Positions 34,372-42,923 of a stretch of DNA of 64,000 nt are shown in pieces. Each line of letters opens with the position of its first letter. Position 1 is the first letter of the stretch. Made by a program: the position numbers and the translations under genes. Origin of the DNA: Tenuifilaceae bacterium CYCD. GTDB taxonomy: Bacteria; Bacteroidota; Bacteroidia; Bacteroidales; Tenuifilaceae. The notes below the pieces were generated by a model. It saw nothing but the letters and a program-made list of their open reading frames with translations. It was not told the origin of the DNA and ran no database searches. The stretch spans positions 1,612,001-1,676,000 of the forward strand of contig AP027304.1 of NCBI GenBank assembly GCA_036322835.1. The letters run 5' to 3'.

Positions 34372-34421
34372 AAAAAAAGAGAAGGATTAACGCCTTCGAT
34401 GTTCCGAATTCGTTAATCCTT
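34372..34421 (-). terminator. terminator of the AraC-GyrI gene
   Basis: Perfect 11-base inverted repeat AAGGATTAACG / CGTTAATCCTT (34382-34392, 34411-34421), with inner TTCG/CGAA pairing, followed by TCTTTTTTT on the minus strand, 18 bases after the stop. Confidence 0.88.
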
Positions 34422-34438
34422 GTTCGTTGCTCAGTTCG

Positions 34439-35362
34439 TTAGAGTGGTTTTACCGGGATGCAGATGTCCACGATAAACTTTTTCTGTGGGTGCTCCTCGT
34501 GGTTATTGTGGTATAACTCATAAGGACTCTCGTCCGCTGGCTGATATCCACTTTCCGATAGCCATAAGCAGGCTGAATCCCACGCTTGCTGAAACTCCAT
34601 GGCGCTTATTTCGAAATGACTCACAAAGTACTTTCCTCCAGGAATGGTCATTTTACCAATCTCTCCCTCAGTTTTTACATCGCTTTTTACAGTGATGCAG
34701 GCGCTTTGTCTTAGTTTTTCAATGTTGGTAACCTTGGGGTCGTCGTGGTAGTAGGTTAAGCCCTTGGTTTCAGGAAACTGAAGCAAGCCTCTTGGCCCAG
34801 CCCACTTGAAAAGTTTTTCGTAAGCTTTCCCTATTTGATCGAACTGTCCTACGTGTCTGCAGTAAATAACATTCATTGCAGGCATCTCCTTAATTTCTAC
34901 ATTTTTTTTCATAGTTATCCTCCTTGTTTTAGATGATTTAACATCACAAACGTACTCATTGGAGGATGCTTTCAATTTATCGGTCTTGCTATCCGTTTGA
35001 CTATTCTTGCTATTTTCATTTTCCCAGGAATTACGGAACTCCTGTGCGCTAGTTTTGAAGCGATCCTTGAAATTTCTGCAGAAAACCGATAGACTATTAT
35101 AACCGCAAAGTTCAGCCACTTCGGATATAGGCCTATCTTTATCGGTTAGCAACATGCTTGCGGCTTTTTCTACCCTAATCCTTTTTATGAAATCATTAAG
35201 CGTTTCGCCCATAAACGCTGAAAAAATTCGATGGAAATGGAATGGCGAAAAGTTGGCCACCTCGGCCAATTTCTCAAGTGATAAATCGTTATCAAGATTG
35301 TTCTCAATATAATCCACAACCCTGTTAATCCTGTAGATATACTCTTTTTGATACTTATTCAT
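34439..35362 (-). CDS. AraC-type regulator fused to a GyrI-like effector domain
   Basis: 307 residues. N-terminal AraC/XylS DNA-binding domain with two HTH motifs (about 8-108: LSLEKLAEVANFSPFHFHRIF, ISEVAELCGYNSLSVFCRNF), a Lys/Ser/Asn-rich linker (about 112-148), and a C-terminal GyrI-like small-molecule binding domain (151-307). This is the Rob/SoxS-like or BltR-like plan in which the C-terminal domain senses drugs or hydrophobic compounds. Met151 has a perfect Shine-Dalgarno ahead of it, so the GyrI domain may also be made on its own. TATTTTTG on the minus strand (35392-35385) may be the -7 box. Confidence 0.9.
   Translation of the reverse strand: MNKYQKEYIYRINRVVDYIENNLDNDLSLEKLAEVANFSPFHFHRIFSAFMGETLNDFIKRIRVEKAASMLLTDKDRPISEVAELCGYNSLSVFCRNFKDRFKTSAQEFRNSWENENSKNSQTDSKTDKLKASSNEYVCDVKSSKTRRITMKKNVEIKEMPAMNVIYCRHVGQFDQIGKAYEKLFKWAGPRGLLQFPETKGLTYYHDDPKVTNIEKLRQSACITVKSDVKTEGEIGKMTIPGGKYFVSHFEISAMEFQQAWDSACLWLSESGYQPADESPYELYHNNHEEHPQKKFIVDICIPVKPL
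34912..34924 (-). promoter_or_regulatory. internal ribosome binding site and in-frame ATG in the AraC-GyrI gene
   Basis: Minus strand AGGAGG (34924-34919), 6-base spacer ATAACT, ATG (34912-34910). The ATG is codon 151 of the regulator, in frame, at the first residue of the GyrI-like domain. Shine-Dalgarno sequences this complete are rare in this window. Confidence 0.6.
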
Positions 35363-35688
35363 TCTAAATCGATTTTCGATAAAACAAAAATAAACAATAC
35401 TTCGTGAACCTCTAAAATGATTTATAAACCGTTTTATTGATCATCATCTTCAGATTTTCAAATTATCGTATTTCCAAATTTTTAAATTGTCTTATTGTCT
35501 AATTGTCAACTGGTTCATAAAACTATTCTATTTGTTGATATTTAATTTGATGGTTGAGGTTCGCAGCATTTTTTAATCCTTAATTTTGCCATCGTAAAAT
35601 TTAAAGTGTCTTTTGTAGGTATTATAAATAGATGCAAGTAGTTAAATTTAAGTAATGTCTTGTATCTAATGTCTAGAATCTAAAAGTT
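35363..35688. other. intergenic region upstream of parE
   Basis: 326 bases without a gene between divergent AraC-GyrI and parE. Contains simple AT-rich near-repeats (TTTCAAATTATC, TTTCCAAATTTTTAAATTGTC, 35456-35505), a TAATTTTG box (35581-35588) that could be the parE -7 element, and a TCTAA repeat tract (35653-35686) just before the ATG. Confidence 0.5.
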
Positions 35689-37581
35689 ATGGTTACAGGT
35701 TATTCAGAGGAGAGCATTAAAACGCTGGAGTGGCAGGAGCATATCCGTAGACGTCCGGGTATGTACATAGGTAAGTTGGGCGATGGCTCTCAACCCGACG
35801 ATGGTGTTTACATTCTACTTAAAGAGGTTCTCGATAACTCCATCGATGAGTATATGATGGGTTTCGGGAAACGTGTTGATATAACTTTAACGGAATCAAC
35901 AGTTTCTGTCCGTGACTATGGACGGGGTATTCCGCAAGGAAAACTTAAGGATGTTGCTTCCAAAATGAATACTGGAGCCAAGTACGACTCAAAGGTTTTC
36001 AAAAAATCGGTGGGTTTGAATGGTGTGGGTATTAAGGCTGTAAACGCCTTATCGAATCGCTTTTTGATAAAGAGTATCCGGGATGGCGTGGCAAAGCAGG
36101 TTGAGTTCACTGGTGGTCAACTGGTAAATGAAATCGACTTCTCGTCGAACGGTGATGCCAACGGAACCCTGGTGGAGTTCACCCCCGACGAGTCGGTTTT
36201 CGGAAAATATACCTACCACGATGAGTATATCGAAACCATGATCAGGAACTACTGCTACCTGAACACAAACCTGATTATCAACTTTAACGGAAAAGATTTT
36301 GTTTCGAAAAATGGTTTGCTCGATTTGCTTAACGAAAATCTTTCCGGAGAACCGCTATACCCCATTATCCACCTAAAAGGCGAAGACATTGAAGTTGCCA
36401 TAACCCATGGGAATGGCTATGGCGAGGATTACTATACTTTTGTCAACGGACAGCACACTACGCAGGGAGGAACCCATCTTTCGGCATTCCGCGAGGCTTA
36501 CGTTAAAACAATTCGTGAATTTTATCATAAAGATTTTGATCCTTCCGATATTCGTACTTCAATAATATGTGCCATAAGCGTTAGGGTTGAAGATCCTGTT
36601 TTTGAGTCGCAAACCAAAACCAAACTTGGTAGCAAGGATATGGGACCCGATGGTCCATCGGTAACCAAGTTTATTGGTGATTTTATAAAGAACACTCTCG
36701 ATAATTATCTTCATAAAAATTCCGAAACAGCTCAAACCCTTCAGCAAAAGATATTGGAGTCGGAAAAGGAGCGTAAGGCAATTTCGGGTATCAAGAAATT
36801 AGCTCGTGAGCGTGCTAAAAAGGCTAGCCTTCACAATAAGAAGTTACGCGATTGCCGTGTTCACTATAACACCAACGAGAAACGTGCTGATGAATCAACA
36901 CTATTTATCACTGAGGGGGACTCGGCAAGTGGTTCTATCACCAAATCGCGCGATGTAAACACTCAGGCCGTATTCTCGTTACGCGGTAAGCCGCTTAACA
37001 CTTACGGATTAACCAAAAAAATTGTTTACGAGAACGAGGAGTTCAACCTTCTTCAGGCTGCGCTTAACATTGAGGACGACATGGATAATCTCCGCTACAA
37101 TAAAATTGTGGTGGCTACCGATGCCGATGTGGACGGTATGCATATTCGCCTCCTGCTTATTTCGTTCTTTTTACAGTTTTTCCCCGAAGTAATCCGTCAG
37201 GAGCATCTTTTCATCCTTCAAACCCCCCTGTTTAGGGTGCGTAATAAGAAAAAAACATCCTACTGTTACTCTTCGGAGGAGCGCGAGAAAGCCATTCGAG
37301 AACTTGGTCCAAATCCCGAGATAACCCGATTCAAAGGGCTTGGTGAAATTTCGCCCGATGAATTCAAGAACTTTATTGGCGAGGATATGCGATTAGACCC
37401 TGTTCGTTTAACTAAGGATGATCAAATATTCGAGTTACTGGAGTTCTATATGGGAAAGAACACTCCCGATCGTCAGGATTTCATTATCAACAACCTTAGA
37501 GTTGAGGAGGATATTGTTGATGAGGATAAGGCAGTTATTGACGAAGAGGAAAAGGAACTTTCCGATAATTTGGTTGCATAA
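35689..37581 (+). CDS. parE: DNA topoisomerase IV subunit B
   Basis: 630 residues, ATPase subunit of a type IIA topoisomerase. GHKL ATPase: EVLDNSIDE (Glu/Asn), [27 protein letters not shown] domain: TEGDSASGS and the metal motif [10 protein letters not shown]. Missing the extra C-terminal insert of proteobacterial GyrB. It lies 35 bases before the A subunit gene. This is the parE/parC-like pair of Bacteroidetes, in addition to the usual gyrase genes found elsewhere in such genomes. Confidence 0.95.
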   Translation: MVTGYSEESIKTLEWQEHIRRRPGMYIGKLGDGSQPDDGVYILLKEVLDNSIDEYMMGFGKRVDITLTESTVSVRDYGRGIPQGKLKDVASKMNTGAKYDSKVFKKSVGLNGVGIKAVNALSNRFLIKSIRDGVAKQVEFTGGQLVNEIDFSSNGDANGTLVEFTPDESVFGKYTYHDEYIETMIRNYCYLNTNLIINFNGKDFVSKNGLLDLLNENLSGEPLYPIIHLKGEDIEVAITHGNGYGEDYYTFVNGQHTTQGGTHLSAFREAYVKTIREFYHKDFDPSDIRTSIICAISVRVEDPVFESQTKTKLGSKDMGPDGPSVTKFIGDFIKNTLDNYLHKNSETAQTLQQKILESEKERKAISGIKKLARERAKKASLHNKKLRDCRVHYNTNEKRADESTLFITEGDSASGSITKSRDVNTQAVFSLRGKPLNTYGLTKKIVYENEEFNLLQAALNIEDDMDNLRYNKIVVATDADVDGMHIRLLLISFFLQFFPEVIRQEHLFILQTPLFRVRNKKKTSYCYSSEEREKAIRELGPNPEITRFKGLGEISPDEFKNFIGEDMRLDPVRLTKDDQIFELLEFYMGKNTPDRQDFIINNLRVEEDIVDEDKAVIDEEEKELSDNLVA

Positions 37582-37616
37582 CCATTGGTTTATTTTTAAG
37601 AAATAGAGGAAATACA

Positions 37617-40271
37617 ATGCGATTGGATGATTTTGATGCAGATGAGTTGCTGAGCGAAGGTGAAACAGAAAATACTTCCCCCGAGTTACATGCCAAGTTA
37701 GAGAAACTTACCGGAGAGGTGGTTAAAAAATCACATCTCACCGGAATGTATAAGGATTGGTTTTTGGATTACGCGTCGTATGTGATTTTGGAACGTGCCG
37801 TTCCACATCTAGATGATGGGTTGAAACCTGTGCAGCGCCGTATCCTGCATTCCATGAAACGGTTGGATGATGGACGCTACAACAAGGTGGCCAATATTAT
37901 CGGTTTTACCATGCAGTTCCATCCGCACGGCGATGCGTCCATTGGCGATGCGCTGGTGCAGCTGGGACAAAAGAATTTATTGGTCGATACGCAGGGTAAC
38001 TGGGGTAATACACTTACTGGCGATGGCGCTGCTGCTCCACGTTACATCGAGGCTCGCTTATCAAAGTTTGCCCTCGATGTAGTTTTTAACCCCAAAACCA
38101 CGGAGTGGATGCTCAGTTACGATGGCCGTAATCAGGAGCCGGTGACTCTTCCCGTGAAATTCCCATTGCTATTAGCACAGGGTGTTGAGGGTATTGCTGT
38201 TGGTTTGGCTTCAAAGATATTCCCGCATAACTTCAACGAGTTAATTGATGCATCGGTTGATTACTTAAAGGGAAAGGACTTTGAACTATACCCCGATTTT
38301 CCAACCGGTGGACTTGCCGATTGTAGCCGCTACAACGATGGATTGCGCGGAGGTGCTGTAAAAGTGCGTGCTCGTATTCAAAAGGTCGATCGTAAAACAC
38401 TCGCAATTACCGAGATCCCTTTCGGAAAAACCACATCATCGCTAATTGAGTCTATTGTTAAGGCCAATGATAAGGGCAAAATCAAAATCAAAAAGATTGA
38501 CGATAACACGGCGGCTAACGTCGAGATTCTTATCCATCTTTTTCCTGATGCTAACCCCGATATGACAATTGATGCGCTTTACGCATTCACCGATTGCGAA
38601 ATGTCCATATCGGCCAACTCTTGCGTGATATACGATGATAAACCACGTTTCATGGGAGTTAAGGACATCCTTCGGGCTTCTGTTGATAAAACCAAGGAGT
38701 TGCTTACCCTAGAATTGAAGATTAGGATGAAGGAACTGGAGGAGGATTGGCATTACTCATCGTTGGAGAAAATTTTCTTTGAGCAGCGTATCTACCGCGA
38801 GTTGGAAAAGGATACTGAAACATGGGAAATGGTTATCGATGCCATTGACAAGGGATTTAATCCATTCAGAAAGTTGCTTCGTAGAGAAATTACCCGTGAC
38901 GATTTGTTGAAATTAACTGAAAAGCCAGTCCGTAAAATCTCCAAGTTCGACATCAAAAAGGCCGATGAGCATATTCTGGCCATTGAGAACGAGATGGAGG
39001 AGGTTAAGAATCATTTGGCAAATATTGTCACCTATACCATCAACTACTATCAGCAGATAAAGAAGAAGTACGGCAAAGGACGTGAGCGAAAAACCGAACT
39101 TCGCAGCTTCGATAGTATTGTTGCCACAAAAGTTGTGATTGCAAACGAGAAACTTTATGTTAACTACGCCGAAGGGTTTGTTGGCTACGGACTTAAAAAG
39201 GATCAGTTTATATCGGATTGCTCCGATATTGATGATATAATTGTATTCCTGAAGAATGGAAAGTACTTTGTTCAGAAGGTTCAGGAGAAAGCCTTTGTGG
39301 GTAAGGATATTCAGCACGTGGCGGTTTACAAAAAGAACGATACCCGCACAATCTACAATGTTCTTTACCGCGATGGGCTAAACGGCGATATTATGATGAA
39401 ACGTTGCGCTGTTACCGGAACAACCCGCGATAAGGAATACGATATAACCAAGGGAACACCTGGCTCTCAAGTTTTGTACTTTAGCGCAAACCCCAATGGC
39501 GAAACCGAAATTCTAAAGGTGTTCTTGAAGCCTCGTCCAAGGTTACGAAACTTAATCCTAGAGCTGGATTTCAGCCAGATTGCAGTAAAGGGGCGCGGCT
39601 CGCAGGGGAATATCTTCACTCGCTATGCAATTCATAAACTTCAGATGAAGGAGAAGGTTGCAGGTACTGTTGAGGGTGTAAAAGTCTGGTTCGACGAAGA
39701 GGTTATAATGCTAAACCACGAGGGAAAGGGAATTCTGCTTGGCGAATTCTTGTCTGACGATAGAGTGCTAATTGTGAATAGTGATGGAACATACTTTTTA
39801 GCTCGTACTGATTATTCCCTCCGATTCGACTCACAGCCTTTAGTGGTTGAAAAGTATGATGCCGATAAGATTTTTTCGGCGGTTTATTTCGATGGGGAGC
39901 AGAAGATGTTTTACTTAAAGCGGTTCCATTTCGATTACTCCGAAAAACCTCAGGTTTTTATTTCGGAGGATAACAAGTCCTACCTAGTTAATGTGAGCGG
40001 GGATCTGTACCCTTGCCTCGAGATTAAGTTTGGAGGAAAGCACTCTAGTCGCGAAAGTGAAACGGTGGATGTTGATGCATTTATAGCAGTGAAAGGCTAT
40101 AAGGCTAAGGGTAAGCGGTTATCTACCTATGATATTAAAAAAATAGAGTTTATTGAGCCCATGGAGAAGGAAGCATCGGCCTTTCAGGAGGACGAAGTTG
40201 CCGAAATCCCCGAGGAGGAATCAAATCCTATTAATGATTCGGATGCAGAGCAAATGAGTTTGAAAATGTAA
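37617..40271 (+). CDS. parC: DNA topoisomerase IV subunit A
   Basis: 884 residues, DNA-breaking subunit paired with the gene upstream. WHD domain with the catalytic Tyr in AAPRYIEARLSKFA, preceded by FHPHGDASIGDALV, then tower and coiled-coil regions and a C-terminal beta-propeller-like part with GRGSQGN as a GyrA-box-like turn. An acidic tail (EEESNPINDSDAEQ) ends the protein. The order and spacing show a two-gene operon closed by the terminator at 40274. Confidence 0.95.
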   Translation: MRLDDFDADELLSEGETENTSPELHAKLEKLTGEVVKKSHLTGMYKDWFLDYASYVILERAVPHLDDGLKPVQRRILHSMKRLDDGRYNKVANIIGFTMQFHPHGDASIGDALVQLGQKNLLVDTQGNWGNTLTGDGAAAPRYIEARLSKFALDVVFNPKTTEWMLSYDGRNQEPVTLPVKFPLLLAQGVEGIAVGLASKIFPHNFNELIDASVDYLKGKDFELYPDFPTGGLADCSRYNDGLRGGAVKVRARIQKVDRKTLAITEIPFGKTTSSLIESIVKANDKGKIKIKKIDDNTAANVEILIHLFPDANPDMTIDALYAFTDCEMSISANSCVIYDDKPRFMGVKDILRASVDKTKELLTLELKIRMKELEEDWHYSSLEKIFFEQRIYRELEKDTETWEMVIDAIDKGFNPFRKLLRREITRDDLLKLTEKPVRKISKFDIKKADEHILAIENEMEEVKNHLANIVTYTINYYQQIKKKYGKGRERKTELRSFDSIVATKVVIANEKLYVNYAEGFVGYGLKKDQFISDCSDIDDIIVFLKNGKYFVQKVQEKAFVGKDIQHVAVYKKNDTRTIYNVLYRDGLNGDIMMKRCAVTGTTRDKEYDITKGTPGSQVLYFSANPNGETEILKVFLKPRPRLRNLILELDFSQIAVKGRGSQGNIFTRYAIHKLQMKEKVAGTVEGVKVWFDEEVIMLNHEGKGILLGEFLSDDRVLIVNSDGTYFLARTDYSLRFDSQPLVVEKYDADKIFSAVYFDGEQKMFYLKRFHFDYSEKPQVFISEDNKSYLVNVSGDLYPCLEIKFGGKHSSRESETVDVDAFIAVKGYKAKGKRLSTYDIKKIEFIEPMEKEASAFQEDEVAEIPEEESNPINDSDAEQMSLKM

Positions 40272-40273
40272 AC

Positions 40274-40298
40274 AAAACGGTCCGTAAGGGCCGTTTTT
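40274..40298 (+). terminator. terminator of parEC
   Basis: AAAACGGTCC / GGGCCGTTTT with loop GTAA, one G-T pair, T run after. It starts 3 bases after the parC stop. Confidence 0.92.
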
Positions 40299-40314
40299 AG
40301 TTTCTCAAAACGCG

Positions 40315-40346
40315 TTTGTTTAAAAAACCTAAAATGCTTAATTTAG
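40315..40346 (+). promoter_or_regulatory. putative promoter of aroK
   Basis: TTTG (40315-40318), 20 bases, TAATTTAG (40339-40346): one mismatch to the consensus -7 box. Start codon 50 bases further. Confidence 0.4.
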
Positions 40347-40396
40347 CTAAAGTTGTACACATCCAATGTTTAATGTCTAGCATCTAGTGTTCTAAA

Positions 40397-40930
40397 ATGA
40401 AAGTTTTCCTTATAGGCTTTATGGCAAGTGGTAAAACCACTGTGGGCAAAGAGTTGTCTAGGGCTCTTGGGTTTAAGTTTGTTGACCTTGATGAGTATAT
40501 CGAAACCAAGCATGGTAGAACTGTGGAGCAGATTTTCGAAGTTAAAGGAGAGGCGCATTTTAGAATTATTGAGCAGGAGGCTCTTAAGGAGGTCTCGGCA
40601 TTCGATGGCGATTTTGTTATCTCCTCGGGTGGGGGAACATCTTGTTTTTATGGCAGCATTGATTACATGAATAGTTCAGGAATGACCGTTTACCTTCGAA
40701 TGGAGGTTGCTTCACTTGTGGCTCGTTTGTTAAATTCTAAAAATGATAGACCGTTACTTTTTGGGAAAGATAAAGAGGAACTCAGTAACTACATTATAAG
40801 GGTGCTGGATGAACGGAAAAAATTTTACGAGAAGGCCAAAGTTGTTGTCGATGCCGATGGTTTAAATCCTTTGGATTTGGCCAATACATTAAAGGATATT
40901 ATTCAAGGAGAAACAAAAAAAGGGGATTAA
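40397..40930 (+). CDS. aroK: shikimate kinase
   Basis: 177 residues, phosphorylating shikimate at the 3-OH in the aromatic amino-acid pathway. P-loop GFMASGKTT (7-15), FVDLDEYIE (shikimate site Asp), GEAHFRIIEQEAL with the Arg, SSGGGT turn, and RPLL lid region. Normal length. No other aro gene is near. A TCTAA-type repeat lies directly before the ATG, and the stop codon is inside the terminator shared with the PNP gene. Confidence 0.95.
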   Translation: MKVFLIGFMASGKTTVGKELSRALGFKFVDLDEYIETKHGRTVEQIFEVKGEAHFRIIEQEALKEVSAFDGDFVISSGGGTSCFYGSIDYMNSSGMTVYLRMEVASLVARLLNSKNDRPLLFGKDKEELSNYIIRVLDERKKFYEKAKVVVDADGLNPLDLANTLKDIIQGETKKGD

Positions 40931-40942
40931 CAACCCCCTTCT
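40918..40942. terminator. shared terminator of aroK and the PNP gene
   Basis: AAGGGG / CCCCTT (40920-40925, 40935-40940) around the aroK stop codon. The minus strand continues into a run of seven T, the plus strand into CTTATTTTCTT, so it ends both converging transcripts. Confidence 0.82.
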
Positions 40943-40965
40943 TATTTTCTTATATTCTATCTACA

Positions 40966-41775
40966 CTATAGTTTCGATAGCATTTGCTTCATAATAAGAG
41001 TCATTTTCTGTTCAGCCTTTGCGCCAACAATCTGAACTTCCTCGTGCGATACTTCAACAATTTTACCAGGAACACCTAAATCGGTAATGATTGAAATTGC
41101 AAAAACAGGAATATCCATATGACGGGCAACAATAACCTCGGGAACAGTTGACATACCTACGGCATCGCCACCAATAACCCTAAAATAGTAGTACTCTTTT
41201 GGCGTTTCGAAGGTTGGCCCGGTGGTGCCAACATAGCAACCCTCCTGTAGTTTTATCCCGTTCGACGCGGCTACTTCTTTGGACAAGGCCATTAATGAAG
41301 GATCGTAGGTTCTGTGCATATCAGGGAAACGAGGCCCAAATTCCTTAATGTTTGGTCCAATAAGTGGGTTTGGCATTAGGTTGATGTGGTCGTTGATGAT
41401 CATCAAATCTCCAATTTCAAAGTTAGGATTTACACCACCGCTGGCGTTCGAAACAAATAGTTTTGTAATGCCTAGCAGTTTCATTACTCTAACAGGGTAA
41501 GTAACCTGTTTCATGTCGTAACCCTCGTAGTAATGGAATCGACCTTGCATGGCAACAACTTTTTTGCCACCAAGTTCTCCGAAAATTAGGCGTCCGGAGT
41601 GACCCTCTACCGTTGATACCGGGAATGATGGGATATCCTTATATTCTAAAATTTCCTGCTTTTCAATTTCTCTAACCAATCCACCAAGACCTGTACCTAG
41701 GATAATTCCAACCTCTGGAGTGATGCCAACCTTGCCTTTGATGTAGGCCACTGTTTTGTTAATGTTTTCTAGCAT
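40966..41775 (-). CDS. purine nucleoside phosphorylase
   Basis: 269 residues, trimeric PNP family (inosine/guanosine to base plus ribose 1-phosphate). GIILGTGLGGLV phosphate loop, VEGHSGRL, MQGRFHYYEGY, VSNASGGVNPNF, GTTGPTFETP and MSTVPEVIVARH with the active-site His. ATG 41775 is used; its first 17 bases overlap the end of lpxK, so the two are translationally linked. Lies at the end of the lpxK unit. Confidence 0.95.
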   Translation of the reverse strand: MLENINKTVAYIKGKVGITPEVGIILGTGLGGLVREIEKQEILEYKDIPSFPVSTVEGHSGRLIFGELGGKKVVAMQGRFHYYEGYDMKQVTYPVRVMKLLGITKLFVSNASGGVNPNFEIGDLMIINDHINLMPNPLIGPNIKEFGPRFPDMHRTYDPSLMALSKEVAASNGIKLQEGCYVGTTGPTFETPKEYYYFRVIGGDAVGMSTVPEVIVARHMDIPVFAISIITDLGVPGKIVEVSHEEVQIVGAKAEQKMTLIMKQMLSKL

Positions 41776-42811
41776 ATTCAATTATTTGTTTATTAAATTT
41801 TTCTGCATCGTTGTTTAAAAAATCAATCTTTATGGAAAGATAGTACAATCTCTCTTTCAATTCTGGTGTTAAATTTAGTGATCTTATTCTTGCCGCATCC
41901 TTTTCGGTGGTCACCACCACTGTTTTTTGCCCACCTTCCGTTGAAAATTTGTCAAAGATAAGTTGAATTTCTTTTTCAGAAAAGTGGTGATGGTCTGGAT
42001 AGTTTTTTTTGCCAACAATTTGGAAGTTTTTTACAAGATAGTCGAAAAATGGTTTTGGATTTGCTATTCCTGCAAGCGCATATATGTTTGCGGTGTTTAT
42101 AAGTTCTGAATTTTCAATGTAATCTGTGAATATTGGCTTAAGTGTACCGTAACAAACCGAGGAGAAGTAGATGCATTGATGATTTTCTAATTCTAGTTCG
42201 TCACTAATTTTGCCCATTTCTTGAACTGATAGGTCGGTTGGGCATTTTGTAACAATTATGATATTTGCCCTTCGTTTTTCCGAAACACTATCTCGTAATC
42301 TGCCTGCAGGAATAAAAAAATCACGAGTAATTAGATTGTTGTAATCTGTTAGAAGTATCGATAATCCTGGCTTTATATATCTATGCTGAAATGCATCGTC
42401 GAGTAGGAGAACGTTTGTTTCTGGAAAATTGTAAATCAACTCGTTGGAACCATTTACTCTATCCTCGTCAACAGCAACGGTTATGTTAGGGTATTTAAGT
42501 TTGATTTGTAGGGGTTCGTCTCCAACTTCTTTTGCTGTTGAGGTCATTTCAACCAGTTTGAATCTCTTTGTGGTTCTTCTGTAGCCGCGGCTTAGTAAGC
42601 CAATTTTAAATTGATTTTGGAGTAGATCTATCAGGTATTCGGTGTGTGGGGTTTTGCCCGTTCCTCCAACGGTAACATTCCCAATGCATATAGTGGGAGT
42701 GTCGGGGCTATAGCCCTTGAGCAGGTTTATGTCGAAAAAAAAATTTCGAATTTTTACTGGAATCCAGTAAAGCAGGGCAAATGGTAATAGTAAAAATCTA
42801 AGTGCTTTCAT
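41759..42811 (-). CDS. lpxK: tetraacyldisaccharide 4'-kinase
   Basis: 350 residues, adding the 4'-phosphate of lipid A at the inner membrane. Start: ATG 42811 (MKALRFLLLPFALLYWIP) gives the usual N-terminal membrane helix; the frame is open to 42937 but that stretch is out of character and holds the hairpin described next. P-loop VGGTGKT (48-54), DDAFQHRY and EKDAAR follow. Its presence shows a lipid A outer membrane. Overlaps the PNP gene downstream by 17 bases. Confidence 0.93.
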   Translation of the reverse strand: MKALRFLLLPFALLYWIPVKIRNFFFDINLLKGYSPDTPTICIGNVTVGGTGKTPHTEYLIDLLQNQFKIGLLSRGYRRTTKRFKLVEMTSTAKEVGDEPLQIKLKYPNITVAVDEDRVNGSNELIYNFPETNVLLLDDAFQHRYIKPGLSILLTDYNNLITRDFFIPAGRLRDSVSEKRRANIIIVTKCPTDLSVQEMGKISDELELENHQCIYFSSVCYGTLKPIFTDYIENSELINTANIYALAGIANPKPFFDYLVKNFQIVGKKNYPDHHHFSEKEIQLIFDKFSTEGGQKTVVVTTEKDAARIRSLNLTPELKERLYYLSIKIDFLNNDAEKFNKQIIEYARKH

Positions 42812-42818
42812 GCTATGC

Positions 42819-42850
42819 AAAAAAATCATCCGAAGGTTCGCTTCGGATGA
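42819..42850 (-). terminator. sppA terminator or lpxK attenuator hairpin
   Basis: Perfect 10-base stem TCATCCGAAG / CTTCGGATGA with 5-base loop, then seven T on the minus strand. It lies 74 bases after the sppA stop and its T run ends 8 bases before the lpxK ATG. It would stop sppA read-through, but also lies within any lpxK leader starting further upstream. Confidence 0.75.
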
Positions 42851-42923
42851 CAAAGTAACAAAAAATACTTTAATGTTTCCAGTGACAGGCAATTTGTGAT
42901 TTGGATATCCGCCATTAGCCTGT

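Noticed and set aside
35456-35505. Repeated TTTCAAATT/AAATTGTC stretch as possible CRISPR or origin repeat
   Set aside because: Units are irregular and AT-rich, with no spacers and no DnaA-box pattern.
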